A stretch of DNA of 64,000 bases from PALSA-911 sp963743035 (GTDB taxonomy: Bacteria > Pseudomonadota > Alphaproteobacteria > Acetobacterales > Acetobacteraceae). This document shows positions 36,554 through 45,456 of the stretch, in pieces. The notes beneath the pieces were generated by a model. The model searched no databases and was not told the DNA's origin. It worked only from the letters and a program-made list of their open reading frames with translations. Both the position numbers and the translations under genes were made by a program. Within the stretch, counting starts at the first letter, position 1. Every line of letters begins with the position of its first letter. Location: NCBI GenBank assembly GCA_963743035.1, contig CAVUOB010000004.1:1-64000 (forward strand). Reading direction: 5' to 3'.

Positions 36554-38037
36554 TCAGCGCATCCATCGACTGGCCGGCCTTCGCGGTCTTCGTGTTTTTC
36601 TTCGCGCTGGTCTCGGTCATGGGTTTCGTCGCGGCCCGCTGGCGCCGGCCGAAGACGCTGGCGCATATCGATGAATGGGGCCTGGGTGGCCGCCAGTTCG
36701 GCACCTGGATCACCTGGTTCCTGGTCGGCGGCGATTTCTACACCGCCTACACGGTGATCGCGGTGCCGGCACTGGTCTATGTCACGGGCGCCTTCGGCTT
36801 CTTCGCCCTGCCCTACACCATCATCGTCTATCCGATCGTGTTCGCCATCATGCCCCGGCTCTGGGGGGTGGCGGCCCGCAACGGCTACGTCACCGCGGCG
36901 GACGTGGTGCATGGCCGCTACAGCTCCCGCACGCTGGAACTGGCGGTGGCGATCACCGGCGTCCTGGCGACCATGCCCTATATCGCCCTGCAGCTGATCG
37001 GCATGGAGGTGGTCATCAAGGCCTTGGGCCTGAACGGCGAAGTGCCGCTGGTCATCGCCTTCCTGATCCTGGCCTTCTATACCTACTCTGCCGGGCTGCG
37101 CGCGCCGGCGCTGATCGCCTTTGTCAAGGACATCATGATCTACATCGTGGTCCTGGTGGCGGTCGCGATCATTCCGCTCAAGCTCGGCGGCTACGCCGCA
37201 GTGTTTGCCGCGGCGGAAGCCGGATTCAAGGCGAAGGGCTCCGGCAGCATCCTCCTCGCGCCCGGGCAGTATATCCCCTATGCCACGCTGGCGCTCGGAT
37301 CGGCGCTGGCGGCCTTCATGTATCCGCACACGCTCACCGGCATCTTCGCTTCCCGCAGCGCCGATACCATCCGCAAGAACGCCGTGCTGCTGCCCGCCTA
37401 TACCCTGCTGCTGGGGCTGATCGCGTTGATGGGGTACATGGCCTATGCTGCGGGCATCAAACCGGCGACGCCGAATGATGTGGTGCCGGTGCTGTTCCAG
37501 GCGCTGTTTCCCGGCTGGTTCGCCGGCTTCGCCTTCGCCGCCATTGCCATTGGCGCGCTGGTGCCGGCGGCGGTGATGTCCATCGGCGCCGCCAATTTGT
37601 TCACCCGCAATTTCTGGAAGGCGTATGTCAATCCGGCGGTGTCCACTTCCGGCGAGGCAGCCGTCGCCAAGACCACGTCGCTGGTGGTCAAGCTGGGGGC
37701 GCTGGCGTTCGTCCTGCTGCTGGACAACTCGGTGGCGATCAACCTGCAGCTGCTCGGCGGGCTATGGATCCTGCAGACCTTCCCTTCCGTGGTGTTCGGT
37801 CTGTTCACCGGCTGGTTCCGCGGCCGGGCGCTGCTGGCCGGCTGGGCGGTCGGCTTCTTCGGCGGCACCTACATGGCCTGGACGGACGGGTTGAAGCCGC
37901 TGCACACGATCGCGCTCGGCGGGACAAACTATACGCTGTATGTCGGACTGCTCGCCTTGGCGATGAACATCGTGGTGGCGGTCGTGCTGAACACGCTGAT
38001 GGCGGCCGGCAAGCGGCGGGTGGCGACGCCCGCCTGA
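36550..38037 (+). CDS. Sodium:solute symporter (SSS family)
   Basis: 495 residues with about thirteen membrane helices. The early block VVSVMGFVAAR-type helix, then WGLGGRQFGTWITWFLVGGD and FYTAYTVIAVPALVY, fits the first helices of the SSS (LeuT-fold) family. ALIAFVKDIMIYIVVLVAVA and FMYPHTLTGIFASRSADTIR (the conserved PH-x-x-x-R/K stretch) are also typical. It would import a small organic acid or amino acid with sodium. It forms an operon with the DUF3311 gene. The substrate may be linked to the catabolic genes that follow, but this is inference. Confidence 0.9.
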   Translation: MISASIDWPAFAVFVFFFALVSVMGFVAARWRRPKTLAHIDEWGLGGRQFGTWITWFLVGGDFYTAYTVIAVPALVYVTGAFGFFALPYTIIVYPIVFAIMPRLWGVAARNGYVTAADVVHGRYSSRTLELAVAITGVLATMPYIALQLIGMEVVIKALGLNGEVPLVIAFLILAFYTYSAGLRAPALIAFVKDIMIYIVVLVAVAIIPLKLGGYAAVFAAAEAGFKAKGSGSILLAPGQYIPYATLALGSALAAFMYPHTLTGIFASRSADTIRKNAVLLPAYTLLLGLIALMGYMAYAAGIKPATPNDVVPVLFQALFPGWFAGFAFAAIAIGALVPAAVMSIGAANLFTRNFWKAYVNPAVSTSGEAAVAKTTSLVVKLGALAFVLLLDNSVAINLQLLGGLWILQTFPSVVFGLFTGWFRGRALLAGWAVGFFGGTYMAWTDGLKPLHTIALGGTNYTLYVGLLALAMNIVVAVVLNTLMAAGKRRVATPA

Positions 38038-38077
38038 AGCCGCCGCCCCGGTTCCTACGGTTGCGCGCCGTGCCCGT

Positions 38078-39130
38078 TCACGCCGCCGGAACGCGCCCTG
38101 CTCCGGCGAATGCCGGCATCACCTCGCGCGCGAACAGCTCTACCGATTGCATCGCCTCCGCCGGCAGCAGGTCGCCGAAGGCAAAGCGGCAGAGCAGGTA
38201 GTTCAGCCCGCCCTCCTCGATGGCGGTCCGCAGGAAATCCCGCACCGTGCCGGGCGCTCCGGCGACGCCGCGGCCCTGGGCCTGCAACTCATCAAAATTC
38301 TCCGGCGGGATCGCCGCCGGGCTGGGCAGCAGCGTGCTGCGCTCGATCCAGAGTTTCAGGAAGCTCTCGCGCCATTTCGGATAGCCGCGCCGGGCGATGT
38401 CCAGCGCCTCCGCATCCGTGGCGGCGATCACCACGTGGCGGGTGCCCGCCATTTTCGGCAGGGTTTCGGGTGCGTTCCCCCGCGCCGCCCAGACCGCGCG
38501 GTAGCGGTCGGTCACCGCACGCATCGGGCCGGGCGGCAGGTTCGTGACGATGTTCACCTTGTGCGCGGCGCACCAATCCACCGCTTCCGGCCGGGCCACG
38601 CCGTACCACAGCGGCGGATGCGGACGCTGTACCGGTTCCAGCTCCAACGGCATGCGGTCGAACTGATAATATTTGCCCTGGAAACTAAGCTCGCGCGTGG
38701 CCAGGCCGCGCAGGATCACCTCCAGCGCCTCCTGATACATTGCCGGCGCGGTCTCGGGGTCGAGGCCCCACAGCCCGATCTCGACCGGGGAGATGCCACG
38801 CCCGACACCCAGCATGAACCGCCCGCCGCTCATCTGGTCCAGCATGCAGATCTCGTCGATCAGCCGTACCGGATGATACATCGGCAGCAGATAGACCAGC
38901 GGGCCGAAACGGAGCTGCTTCGTGCGCTGGGCCACCGCCGAGAGAAACACCGAAGGCGACGGCGCCACGCCGAGCGGCGTCGCATGGTGTTCCGCCACGT
39001 GGTAGCCATAGAAGCCGGCGCGGTCACATGCCTCGGCCAGCCGCAACCGGCTTTCGTACAGCTCGGCCAACGTGCCCTGGCCACGGTCCATGTGGTCGAA
39101 CACGCCGAACTGCATGGGCTGCACAGTCAT
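38078..39130 (-). CDS. LLM-class (luciferase-like) flavin-dependent monooxygenase
   Basis: 350 residues. The bacterial luciferase TIM-barrel is seen in MQFGVFDHMDRGQGTLAELY, GFYGYHVAEHHATPLGVAPS (the EHH motif), LRFGPLVYLLPMYHPVRLID and SGGRFMLGVGRGISPVEIGL. VQRPHPPLWYGVARPEAVDW is the family block behind the flavin phosphate site. It would oxidise an organic substrate with FMNH2 and oxygen. Its ATG overlaps the stop of the following-strand partner (39,127-39,130), so the two LLM genes form one operon, this one second. Confidence 0.88.
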   Translation of the reverse strand: MTVQPMQFGVFDHMDRGQGTLAELYESRLRLAEACDRAGFYGYHVAEHHATPLGVAPSPSVFLSAVAQRTKQLRFGPLVYLLPMYHPVRLIDEICMLDQMSGGRFMLGVGRGISPVEIGLWGLDPETAPAMYQEALEVILRGLATRELSFQGKYYQFDRMPLELEPVQRPHPPLWYGVARPEAVDWCAAHKVNIVTNLPPGPMRAVTDRYRAVWAARGNAPETLPKMAGTRHVVIAATDAEALDIARRGYPKWRESFLKLWIERSTLLPSPAAIPPENFDELQAQGRGVAGAPGTVRDFLRTAIEEGGLNYLLCRFAFGDLLPAEAMQSVELFAREVMPAFAGAGRVPAA

Positions 39131-40363
39131 TCTCCGGCGGCGAGCGAGCGTTCCTTCTCCGCCATGCGCTGCTTAAGCTGTTCCGGCGTCAGGCGCACGA
39201 TGTCCTCGTTCTGATGCGCGTAGAGGTCGTAGCCGCCGGTATCCAGGTCCTCCAGCACGATCCGGCCGCCCAGCACGTCTTCCTTCCACGCATCCTGCGC
39301 CGGCTGGCGGGCATGGAATTCCGGCATCACTTCCCGGGCGAACAGGTCCAGGCTGTCGCAGATCGCCTTGTGCGTGGTCTTGCCGGCCTGGTTCAGCAGG
39401 ATGACCTGATCGACATGCGCGTCCTCGAACTGCCGGAGCCGCTTGCGGATGGTATCGGGCGATCCGATCAGGCCGTTGCGCAAGGCTGCCTTTGCCTTGT
39501 CGGTCTCCCGCCAGGTCTGGTACTCGCGCCACAGATCGCCCTTGCCCGGCGCATCGATCCCTTTCCGGCCGTAATAGGACAGCGCGAAGATGAAGAACGT
39601 CCAGCCGGAGGCCAGCTCGATCGCTTCCGCGTCGGTCGGCGCGCACATGAATCCGTTGACGATGGCGATGTTCGGATTGGTCTGGTAGGCCGCCAGCCGG
39701 TTCGGCCGGTGCAGGAAGTTGTTGTAGTAACGATGCACCCAGGCCCGCGCCGCGTCCGGGGAAACGAAGCTGAAGCCCAGCGCGCCCATGCCCCATTCGC
39801 CGGCGGAGGCGATGGTCTGGATGTTGGAGCAGGCCACCCATAGCGGCGGGTGCGGCTTCTGCATCGGCTTCGGCACGACGCTGCGGGCCGGGAAATCATA
39901 GTACCTGGCCGTGGAATTCCCAGGCTTCGTCGGTGAACATCGGGATGATGGCTTTCACCGCCTCCTCCCAGCGGTCGCGCTTGTCGCGCACGCGCACGCC
40001 GAACGGATGCAGCTCCGCCGGGCCCGCCGCCTCTCCCATGCCGAGCTCCACGCGCCCGCCCGAGATCAGGTCCAGCGTGGCGATCTTTTCCGCCACCCGG
40101 TGCGGCTGGTTGGTGGTAAGCTGCACGACGCCGTGGCCGAGACGAATGTTCTTCGTGCGCTGGCTGGCCGCGCCCAGGAAGACCTCCGGCGAGGAGGAGT
40201 GGGAATATTCCTCCAGGAAATGATGCTCCACCACCCAGGCGTAGTCGTAGCCGAGCTTATCGGCGAATTCGAACTGCGCCAGGCTGTCCTGGAAAAGCTG
40301 GTACTCGGACTGGTCCGTCCATGGCCGCGGCAGCTGATGCTCGTAGAAAACCCCGAATTTCAT
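39127..40363 (-). CDS. LLM-class flavin-dependent monooxygenase (one frameshift)
   Basis: The first frame, from ATG 40,363, reads MKFGVFYEHQLPRPWTDQSE, LGYDYAWVVEHHFLEEYSHS (EHH motif) and SGGRVELGMGEAAGPAELHP. It breaks near 39,900; removing one base gives WEFHGQYYDFPARSVVPKPM then QKPHPPLWVACSNIQTIASA, and continues to 39,127. The rebuilt length is about 412 residues, normal for the long LLM group. The EHHF and GGRVELG blocks line the flavin site. It is the first gene of a two-gene operon with the other LLM enzyme and diverges from the lactonase-like gene. Confidence 0.87.
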
Positions 40364-40509
40364 GGTTCCGATCCCTTATCCCCGCTGGGTCTACTCGCCA
40401 GTAGCCGCAACCCTAGCGCCGAACGGCGCACGTTGCGATACCCCCATCTGGGCGGCGGCCGGCAGGCGGGCTAGCCTTCCCGGACGAGAATCCCGGGGGA
40501 AAGAAGACC

Positions 40510-41313
40510 ATGGCCGAAGACCTGCCGACCTATGAATTGTTCGCCATCCGTTACGCCATGCGCGACGCCAAGCGGACCGAGCATTTCATCGGCGGCGATC
40601 CGCATGACGCGCCGATGCCGATGGATTATTTCGTCTGGGTCGCCAAGGGCACAGACCGCGCCGTGGTGATCGACGCCGGCTTCACCGCCGAGGTGGCGGC
40701 GCAGCGCAAGCGCACCTTCCTGCGCTGCCCGATCGAGGCGCTGAAGCTGGTCGGTGTCGATGCCGCCGACGTCAAAGACGTCATCCTGACCCATCTGCAC
40801 TACGACCATGTCGGCAATTTCCACCAGTTCCCGCAGGCGCAGTTTCATCTGCAGGAGCCGGAACTGCATTACGCCGTCGGCCGCTACATGAAATACGACA
40901 AGCTCGCGCATTCCTTCGAGGTCGAGGACGTGGTCGGCATCGTGCGCCTGAACTACAAGAAGCGGGTGCAGTTCCACGACGGACCCGGCGAGGTCGCGCC
41001 CGGCATCACGCTGCACCCCGCACCCGGCCATTCCGCCGGATTGCAGTTCGTCCGTGTGCACACCCAGCGGGGCTGGGTGGTGCTGGCATCGGACGTCACG
41101 CATTTCTACGAGAACATGGAAACCAACCGTCCCTTCACCACCGCCTTCCATATCGGCCAGATGCTGGAAGGCTTCGACAAGCTGCGCGCGGCCGCGCCGA
41201 CGCCGCAGCACATCGTTCCCGGCCATGATCCGGAGGTGATGCAGCGCTATCCGGCCCCGAGCCCCGAACTGGCCGGCATCGTGGTCCGCCTGGACGTGGC
41301 GCCCGCCAAATAG
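40510..41313 (+). CDS. N-acyl homoserine lactonase-like metallo-beta-lactamase-fold hydrolase
   Basis: 267 residues. The dinuclear zinc motif HLHYDH is at 95-100 (VILTHLHYDHVGNFHQFPQA). Further ligands lie in PGHSAGLQFVRV (His), LASDVTHFYENM (Asp) and IVPGHDPEVMQRYP (last His). The order and the D-x-H loop match the AttM/AiiB group of lactonases. Substrates could be acyl-homoserine lactones or another lactone; no LuxI/LuxR gene is nearby, so a catabolic lactonase role beside the monooxygenases is as likely as quorum quenching. RBS GGGGAAAGAAG precedes the ATG. Confidence 0.85.
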   Translation: MAEDLPTYELFAIRYAMRDAKRTEHFIGGDPHDAPMPMDYFVWVAKGTDRAVVIDAGFTAEVAAQRKRTFLRCPIEALKLVGVDAADVKDVILTHLHYDHVGNFHQFPQAQFHLQEPELHYAVGRYMKYDKLAHSFEVEDVVGIVRLNYKKRVQFHDGPGEVAPGITLHPAPGHSAGLQFVRVHTQRGWVVLASDVTHFYENMETNRPFTTAFHIGQMLEGFDKLRAAAPTPQHIVPGHDPEVMQRYPAPSPELAGIVVRLDVAPAK

Positions 41314-41364
41314 GTCATCCCGATTTCGCGCGGCAGGAGTTCGCCCGGCGACGGTCTCCGCCAG

Positions 41365-42348
41365 CTACAGCGCGCGCTCGTCCGCGCCGATCAGGTGCAG
41401 CGGCGCCTGGCCGGTCAGCATGCGGCGGCAATTGGCGACCGCGCGGCCGAGCGCGATCGACAGCGACCGGTCGGACGAGGCGGAGTTGTGCGGCGAGCCG
41501 ATCACGTTCGGCAGGTCCATGAACGGATGGTCCATCCGGAACTCCCCATGCCGCACCGGCTCCACCCACCAGGCATCGATGCAGGCGGTGAAGCGGGGAT
41601 GCGCCAGCAGATGCGCATACAAAGCCGCCTCGTCGATCACCTCGCCACGGGCGAGGTTGATCAGGATGGCGTCCTCCTTCATCAGCCCCAGCTCGCGCGC
41701 GCCGATCCTGCCCATGGTGGCGCGGGTCAGCGGCGTGCTGACCAGCAGCACGTCCGATGCCGCCAGCAATTCGTCCAGTCGTTCGGTGGTGCCGATCCAG
41801 TCGGTCGGCTCCTCGCTCGCGCCGCGGCGGTTCACCGCGTGCACGCGCATCCCGAAGGCGCGCATCAGCCGCGCGGTGGCGATGCCGATCCCGCCGAAGC
41901 CGAACACCCCGAAGGTCAGGCCGGTCAGCATGCGGTTCGAGGTGAACTGGTTGAACTGGCCGCGCTTCAGCGCCTCCTGTTCGATCAGCAGCCGCTTGGC
42001 GGCGGCCAGCGCCATCGCCACGGCGTGCTCCGCCATCATCTCCGCATAGGCGCCGCCATTGCAGGCCACCGGCAAATCCGCGGGCAGCCGGTCCAGCGGG
42101 ATGTAATCGACCCCGGCGGTCATGAACTGGATCAACCTGGCATTGCCGAGCAGCGCCGGCTCCTGCGGCTGCAATTCCTTGCCGGTATTGCGCGCCAATA
42201 CCACACTGGCCGTGCTCAGCGCCGGCGCCCGCGCCTCCGGCCGGAGGTCGCTCAGATAGACGAGCTCTCCGGCGCCGCCGAGTGCCGCCACGACATCCTG
42301 GCGATGGCGTTCATCCAGTTCGAAGGTGACGAGCAGGGTTGCGGTCAT
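41365..42348 (-). CDS. D-isomer-specific 2-hydroxyacid dehydrogenase family protein
   Basis: 327 residues from ATG 42,348; an in-frame ATG at 42,366 is possible. The NAD-binding core has GVFGFGGIGIATARLMRAFG (GxGxxG). Catalytic blocks are STPLTRATMGRI, LINLARGEVIDEAALYAHLL (Arg) and NVIGSPHNSASSD (His). The N-terminal FMTAGVDYIPLDRLP block is also typical. It would reduce or oxidise a 2-keto/2-hydroxy acid. A strong bidirectional terminator separates it from the molybdoenzyme operon upstream, so it is a separate transcription unit. Confidence 0.85.
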   Translation of the reverse strand: MTATLLVTFELDERHRQDVVAALGGAGELVYLSDLRPEARAPALSTASVVLARNTGKELQPQEPALLGNARLIQFMTAGVDYIPLDRLPADLPVACNGGAYAEMMAEHAVAMALAAAKRLLIEQEALKRGQFNQFTSNRMLTGLTFGVFGFGGIGIATARLMRAFGMRVHAVNRRGASEEPTDWIGTTERLDELLAASDVLLVSTPLTRATMGRIGARELGLMKEDAILINLARGEVIDEAALYAHLLAHPRFTACIDAWWVEPVRHGEFRMDHPFMDLPNVIGSPHNSASSDRSLSIALGRAVANCRRMLTGQAPLHLIGADERAL

Positions 42349-42391
42349 GCACGCACTCCATTCCAATTACGTAAGCACCGGCGCCCGGAAA

Positions 42392-42432
42392 CAGAAAAAG
42401 GCCAGAGAGCAGCGCCCTCTGGCCCGTTTTTC
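42392..42432. terminator. Bidirectional Rho-independent terminator
   Basis: GGCCAGAG (42,400-42,407) pairs with CTCTGGCC (42,417-42,424). On the minus strand the stem is followed by TTTTTCTGTTT; on the plus strand by CGTTTTT. It ends the leftward hydroxylase operon after the MoaD-like gene. Confidence 0.85.
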
Positions 42433-42443
42433 CATGCAGCGCC

Positions 42444-42693
42444 TCAGCCGCCGGATATCTTCGGGATCAGCACGATCTCGCTATCCGGGCCGAAGGAGGC
42501 CCCATAGGCATCCTGGTAAGATCTCACCGTCGATGGCGATGGCCATCCCTTCCTCGACCTGATGGCCGAGGCCGGGGAACATTTCGTCCAGTTCCTTGAC
42601 CAGGCGCAGGAAATTGCCGGCCTTCACCTCGAATTCGCTCCTGCCGCCGGTGAACTGGCGGCAGGTCGAACCCGAAATGGTGACGGTCGGCAC
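42444..42693 (-). CDS. MoaD/ThiS-family small protein (one frameshift near the end)
   Basis: Starts with GTG 42,693 (MPTVTISGSTCRQFTGGRSE), 11 bases after the molybdoenzyme large subunit. The beta-grasp pattern continues with VKELDEMFPGLGHQVEEGMA and IAIDGEILP. Removing one base near 42,511 gives DAYGASFGPDSEIVLIPKISGG, the correct family ending with a C-terminal Gly-Gly, at a stop at 42,444. MoaD/ThiS proteins carry sulfur as a C-terminal thiocarboxylate. Such a gene beside an XDH-type operon could serve Mo-cofactor sulfuration or synthesis. Length about 82 residues. Confidence 0.75.
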
Positions 42694-42704
42694 CCTGCCC
42701 CGGA

Positions 42705-44972
42705 TCAGCGCGCGTCGAACGCGGCGCGCAGCTTCGGCGGGGAGATCGGCAGGTGCTCCATGCGAATGCCGGTGGCGGCCCGGACCGCGTTGGCGACCGC
42801 GGCCAGCGGCGGCACGATCGGCACCTCGCCCACGCCCTTGGCCCCGAAGGGGTGGCGGGGGTTCGGCACTTCGATCATCACCGCCTCGACCATCGGCATG
42901 TCGGACGCGACCGGCACGCGATAGTCGAGGAAGCCGGGGTTATCCATCTCGCCCTTGGCGTTGTAGACGTATTCCTCGTTCAGCGCCCAGCCGATGCCCT
43001 GCGCGGCGCCGCCCTGGATCTGGCCTTCCACGTAGCTCGGGTGGATGGCACGGCCGACATCCTGGATCGCGGTGTAGCGCAGAACGGTGGTGAAGCCGGT
43101 CTCCGGGTCCACTTCCACGTCGCAGATATGCGTAGCGTAGCCAGGCCCGGCGCCCTGCGCGTTGACGGAAACCTCTGAGATGATCGGCCCGCCGGTCTTC
43201 GCCGCCTTGATGGCGATGTCGGCCAGCGACAGCGGATCGAACCCGCCGGCATTGGCGCCGGCCGGCACGGCCATGCCGTCCTTCCAGTCCACCGCGTCGG
43301 GCGGGATGTCCCAGATCTTCGCCGCGCGAATCTTCAGCTCGTCACGCACCTTCTCGGCCGCCTGCGTCACGGCCATGCCGGTGGCGAAGGTAACGCGCGA
43401 GCCGCCGGTAAGGTGGGTGAAGCCGATCGTCGCGGTATCGCCGACCACCGGGCGCACCTTCTCGACCGGAATGCCCAGCACTTCCGCGCACATCATCGCC
43501 ATCGAGGCCCGCGAGCCGCCGATATCCGGGCTGCCGGTGACGATGGAGACCGAGCCATCCTCGTTCACGTGCACCGAGCCCGAGGACTCACCGCCGATGT
43601 TGAACCAGAAGCCCGAAGCCACGCCGCGGCCCTGGTTGGGGCCGAGCGGGGCTGCATAGTGCGGATGCGCCTTTGCGGCTTCCAGGGTCGGGATGTAGCC
43701 GATGTTCTGCAGCGTCGGCCCATAGGCGGCCTTGGTGCCGTCCTTCGCCGCGTTCTTCAGCCGCAGCTCGATCGGGTCCATGCCGAGCTTGCGCGCCAGC
43801 TCATCCATCGCGCTCTCGGTGCCGAAGGTGGAGATCGGCGCGCCGGGGGCGCGGTAGGCGGCGACCTTCGGACGGTTGGACACCACGTCATAGCCGATGA
43901 TGCGGACGTTCTTCAGGTCGTACATGGCGAAGCAGGTCATGCAGGCCGGCTGCACCGGGGAGCCCGGGAAGGCGCCCGCCTGGAACTTCATCACCGCCTC
44001 GGCGGCGACGATCGTGCCGTCCTTCTTCGCGCCGAGCTTGACCTCGATCACGCCGCCGGAGGTCGGGCCGGTGGCGCGGAACACATCCTCGCGGGTCATC
44101 ACCATCTTCACCGCGCGGCCGGTCTTCTTGGACAACGCCATCGCGACGGGTTCGAGATAGACCAGCGTCTTGCCGCCGAAGCCGCCGCCGATTTCGGACG
44201 GCATGGCGCGGATGTCGGACAGTTCCATGCCCAGCAGCTTGGCGCAGTAGGCACGGACCATGAAATGGCCCTGGCTGGAGCTGTAGATATTGGCCTGGCC
44301 GTCGGCGTTGACCGACACCACGCAGGCATGCGGCTCGATATAGGCCTGGTGCACCGGCTGGGTGGAGTAGCTGCCCTCGACGATCACCTCGGCATCCTTG
44401 AACCCGGCATCGACATCGCCGAGCGCGAACTGCACCCGCTTGGTGACGTTGGACGGCGTGGTCGGCTTGGGATCGACGCCGGTGGTGAAGATGTCGTCGT
44501 GCAGGATCGGCGCGCCGGGAGCCATCGCCGCCTCGACGTCGATCACGAAGGGCAGCACGTCGTATTTCACGTCGATCAGCGCCAACGCCGCATCGGCGAT
44601 TTCGGACGTCGTGGCGGCAACCGCAGCAAGCGCGTGGCCGTGATACAGCACCTTGCCGCGCGCCATGACGTTGCGGGAAAGGTCGCGGAAATTCATCGGG
44701 CCTTCGCCGACGAACGCCTCTTCCGAGGGGATGTCGGGGAAGTCGTCGGCGGTCACGACGGCCTTCACGCCCTTCAGCGCCAGCGCCCTGCTGGCATCGA
44801 TGGACATGATCCGGGCATGCGCATGCGGGCTGCGCAGCAGCTTGCCCACCAGCATGCCCGGCAGCGCCTGGTCGGCGCCGAACACGGCGCGGCCGGTTAC
44901 CTTGTCCACGCCGTCCGGCCGGATCGGCCTTGTGCCGACGACTTTCAGGTCAGCCTTGCTCAGATACGTCAT
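42705..44972 (-). CDS. Xanthine dehydrogenase-family molybdopterin-binding subunit
   Basis: 755 residues. The molybdenum-cofactor domains are marked by GGGFGGK (SEIGGGFGGKTLVYLEPVAM), AYRAPGAPISTFGTESAMDE and the catalytic-Glu block GAKGVGEVPIVPPLAAVANA at the end. The substrate-loop is AYRAPG and not the AYxCSFR of form I CO dehydrogenase, so it is a hydroxylase of the xanthine/4-hydroxybenzoyl-CoA/nicotinate type with unknown substrate. It is encoded 3 bases after the 2Fe-2S subunit and followed by the MoaD-like gene. It acts in the cytoplasm, hydroxylating a carbon next to N or in an aromatic ring with water as oxygen donor. Confidence 0.93.
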   Translation of the reverse strand: MTYLSKADLKVVGTRPIRPDGVDKVTGRAVFGADQALPGMLVGKLLRSPHAHARIMSIDASRALALKGVKAVVTADDFPDIPSEEAFVGEGPMNFRDLSRNVMARGKVLYHGHALAAVAATTSEIADAALALIDVKYDVLPFVIDVEAAMAPGAPILHDDIFTTGVDPKPTTPSNVTKRVQFALGDVDAGFKDAEVIVEGSYSTQPVHQAYIEPHACVVSVNADGQANIYSSSQGHFMVRAYCAKLLGMELSDIRAMPSEIGGGFGGKTLVYLEPVAMALSKKTGRAVKMVMTREDVFRATGPTSGGVIEVKLGAKKDGTIVAAEAVMKFQAGAFPGSPVQPACMTCFAMYDLKNVRIIGYDVVSNRPKVAAYRAPGAPISTFGTESAMDELARKLGMDPIELRLKNAAKDGTKAAYGPTLQNIGYIPTLEAAKAHPHYAAPLGPNQGRGVASGFWFNIGGESSGSVHVNEDGSVSIVTGSPDIGGSRASMAMMCAEVLGIPVEKVRPVVGDTATIGFTHLTGGSRVTFATGMAVTQAAEKVRDELKIRAAKIWDIPPDAVDWKDGMAVPAGANAGGFDPLSLADIAIKAAKTGGPIISEVSVNAQGAGPGYATHICDVEVDPETGFTTVLRYTAIQDVGRAIHPSYVEGQIQGGAAQGIGWALNEEYVYNAKGEMDNPGFLDYRVPVASDMPMVEAVMIEVPNPRHPFGAKGVGEVPIVPPLAAVANAVRAATGIRMEHLPISPPKLRAAFDAR

Positions 44973-44975
44973 GGA

Positions 44976-45452
44976 TCATGCTCCTCGCATTTCGGCGGCG
45001 GCGTCCATCACCGCGCGGATGATCTTGTCGTAACCAGTACAGCGGCAGAGATTTCCGGCCAGCCAGAAGCGGGCCTCGGTCTCCGTGGGGTCGGGATTGC
45101 GGTCCAGCAGCGCCTTGGTGGCGACGATCAGGCCCGGGGTGCAGAAGCCACATTGCAATGCAGCATGCTCGAGGAACTTGCGCTGCACCGGGTGCAGCTC
45201 CTCGCCATTGGCGATGCCCTCGATCGTGGTGATCTCCTTGCCCTCGGCTTCCACGCCGAGCACCAGGCAGGAACAGACCACGCGGCCGTCCATGATGACC
45301 GAGCAGGCACCGCAATCGCCGGAGCCGCAGCCTTCCTTGCTGCCGGTCAGGTGCAACTCGTCGCGCAGAATGTCCAGCAGCGCCATTTGCGGCTCGGCCA
45401 GGAACTCCGCCGGTTCGCCGTTGATCGTGGTGGTGACGTGGGTCTTGCTCAT
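44976..45452 (-). CDS. (2Fe-2S)-binding subunit of the molybdenum hydroxylase
   Basis: 158 residues from ATG 45,452. The plant-type ferredoxin cluster is at GCGSGDCGACSVIMDGRVVC; the second cluster is at CGFCTPGLIVATKALL and CRCTGYDKIIRAVMDAA. It passes electrons from the Mo site to FAD. The gene lies 4 bases after the FAD subunit gene and 3 bases before the large subunit. Confidence 0.95.
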   Translation of the reverse strand: MSKTHVTTTINGEPAEFLAEPQMALLDILRDELHLTGSKEGCGSGDCGACSVIMDGRVVCSCLVLGVEAEGKEITTIEGIANGEELHPVQRKFLEHAALQCGFCTPGLIVATKALLDRNPDPTETEARFWLAGNLCRCTGYDKIIRAVMDAAAEMRGA

Positions 45453-45456
45453 GGGC

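Noticed and set aside
40510..41313. A quorum-quenching system
   Set aside because: The fold fits AHL lactonases, but no luxI, luxR or acyl-homoserine-linked gene is nearby, so the role is left open.
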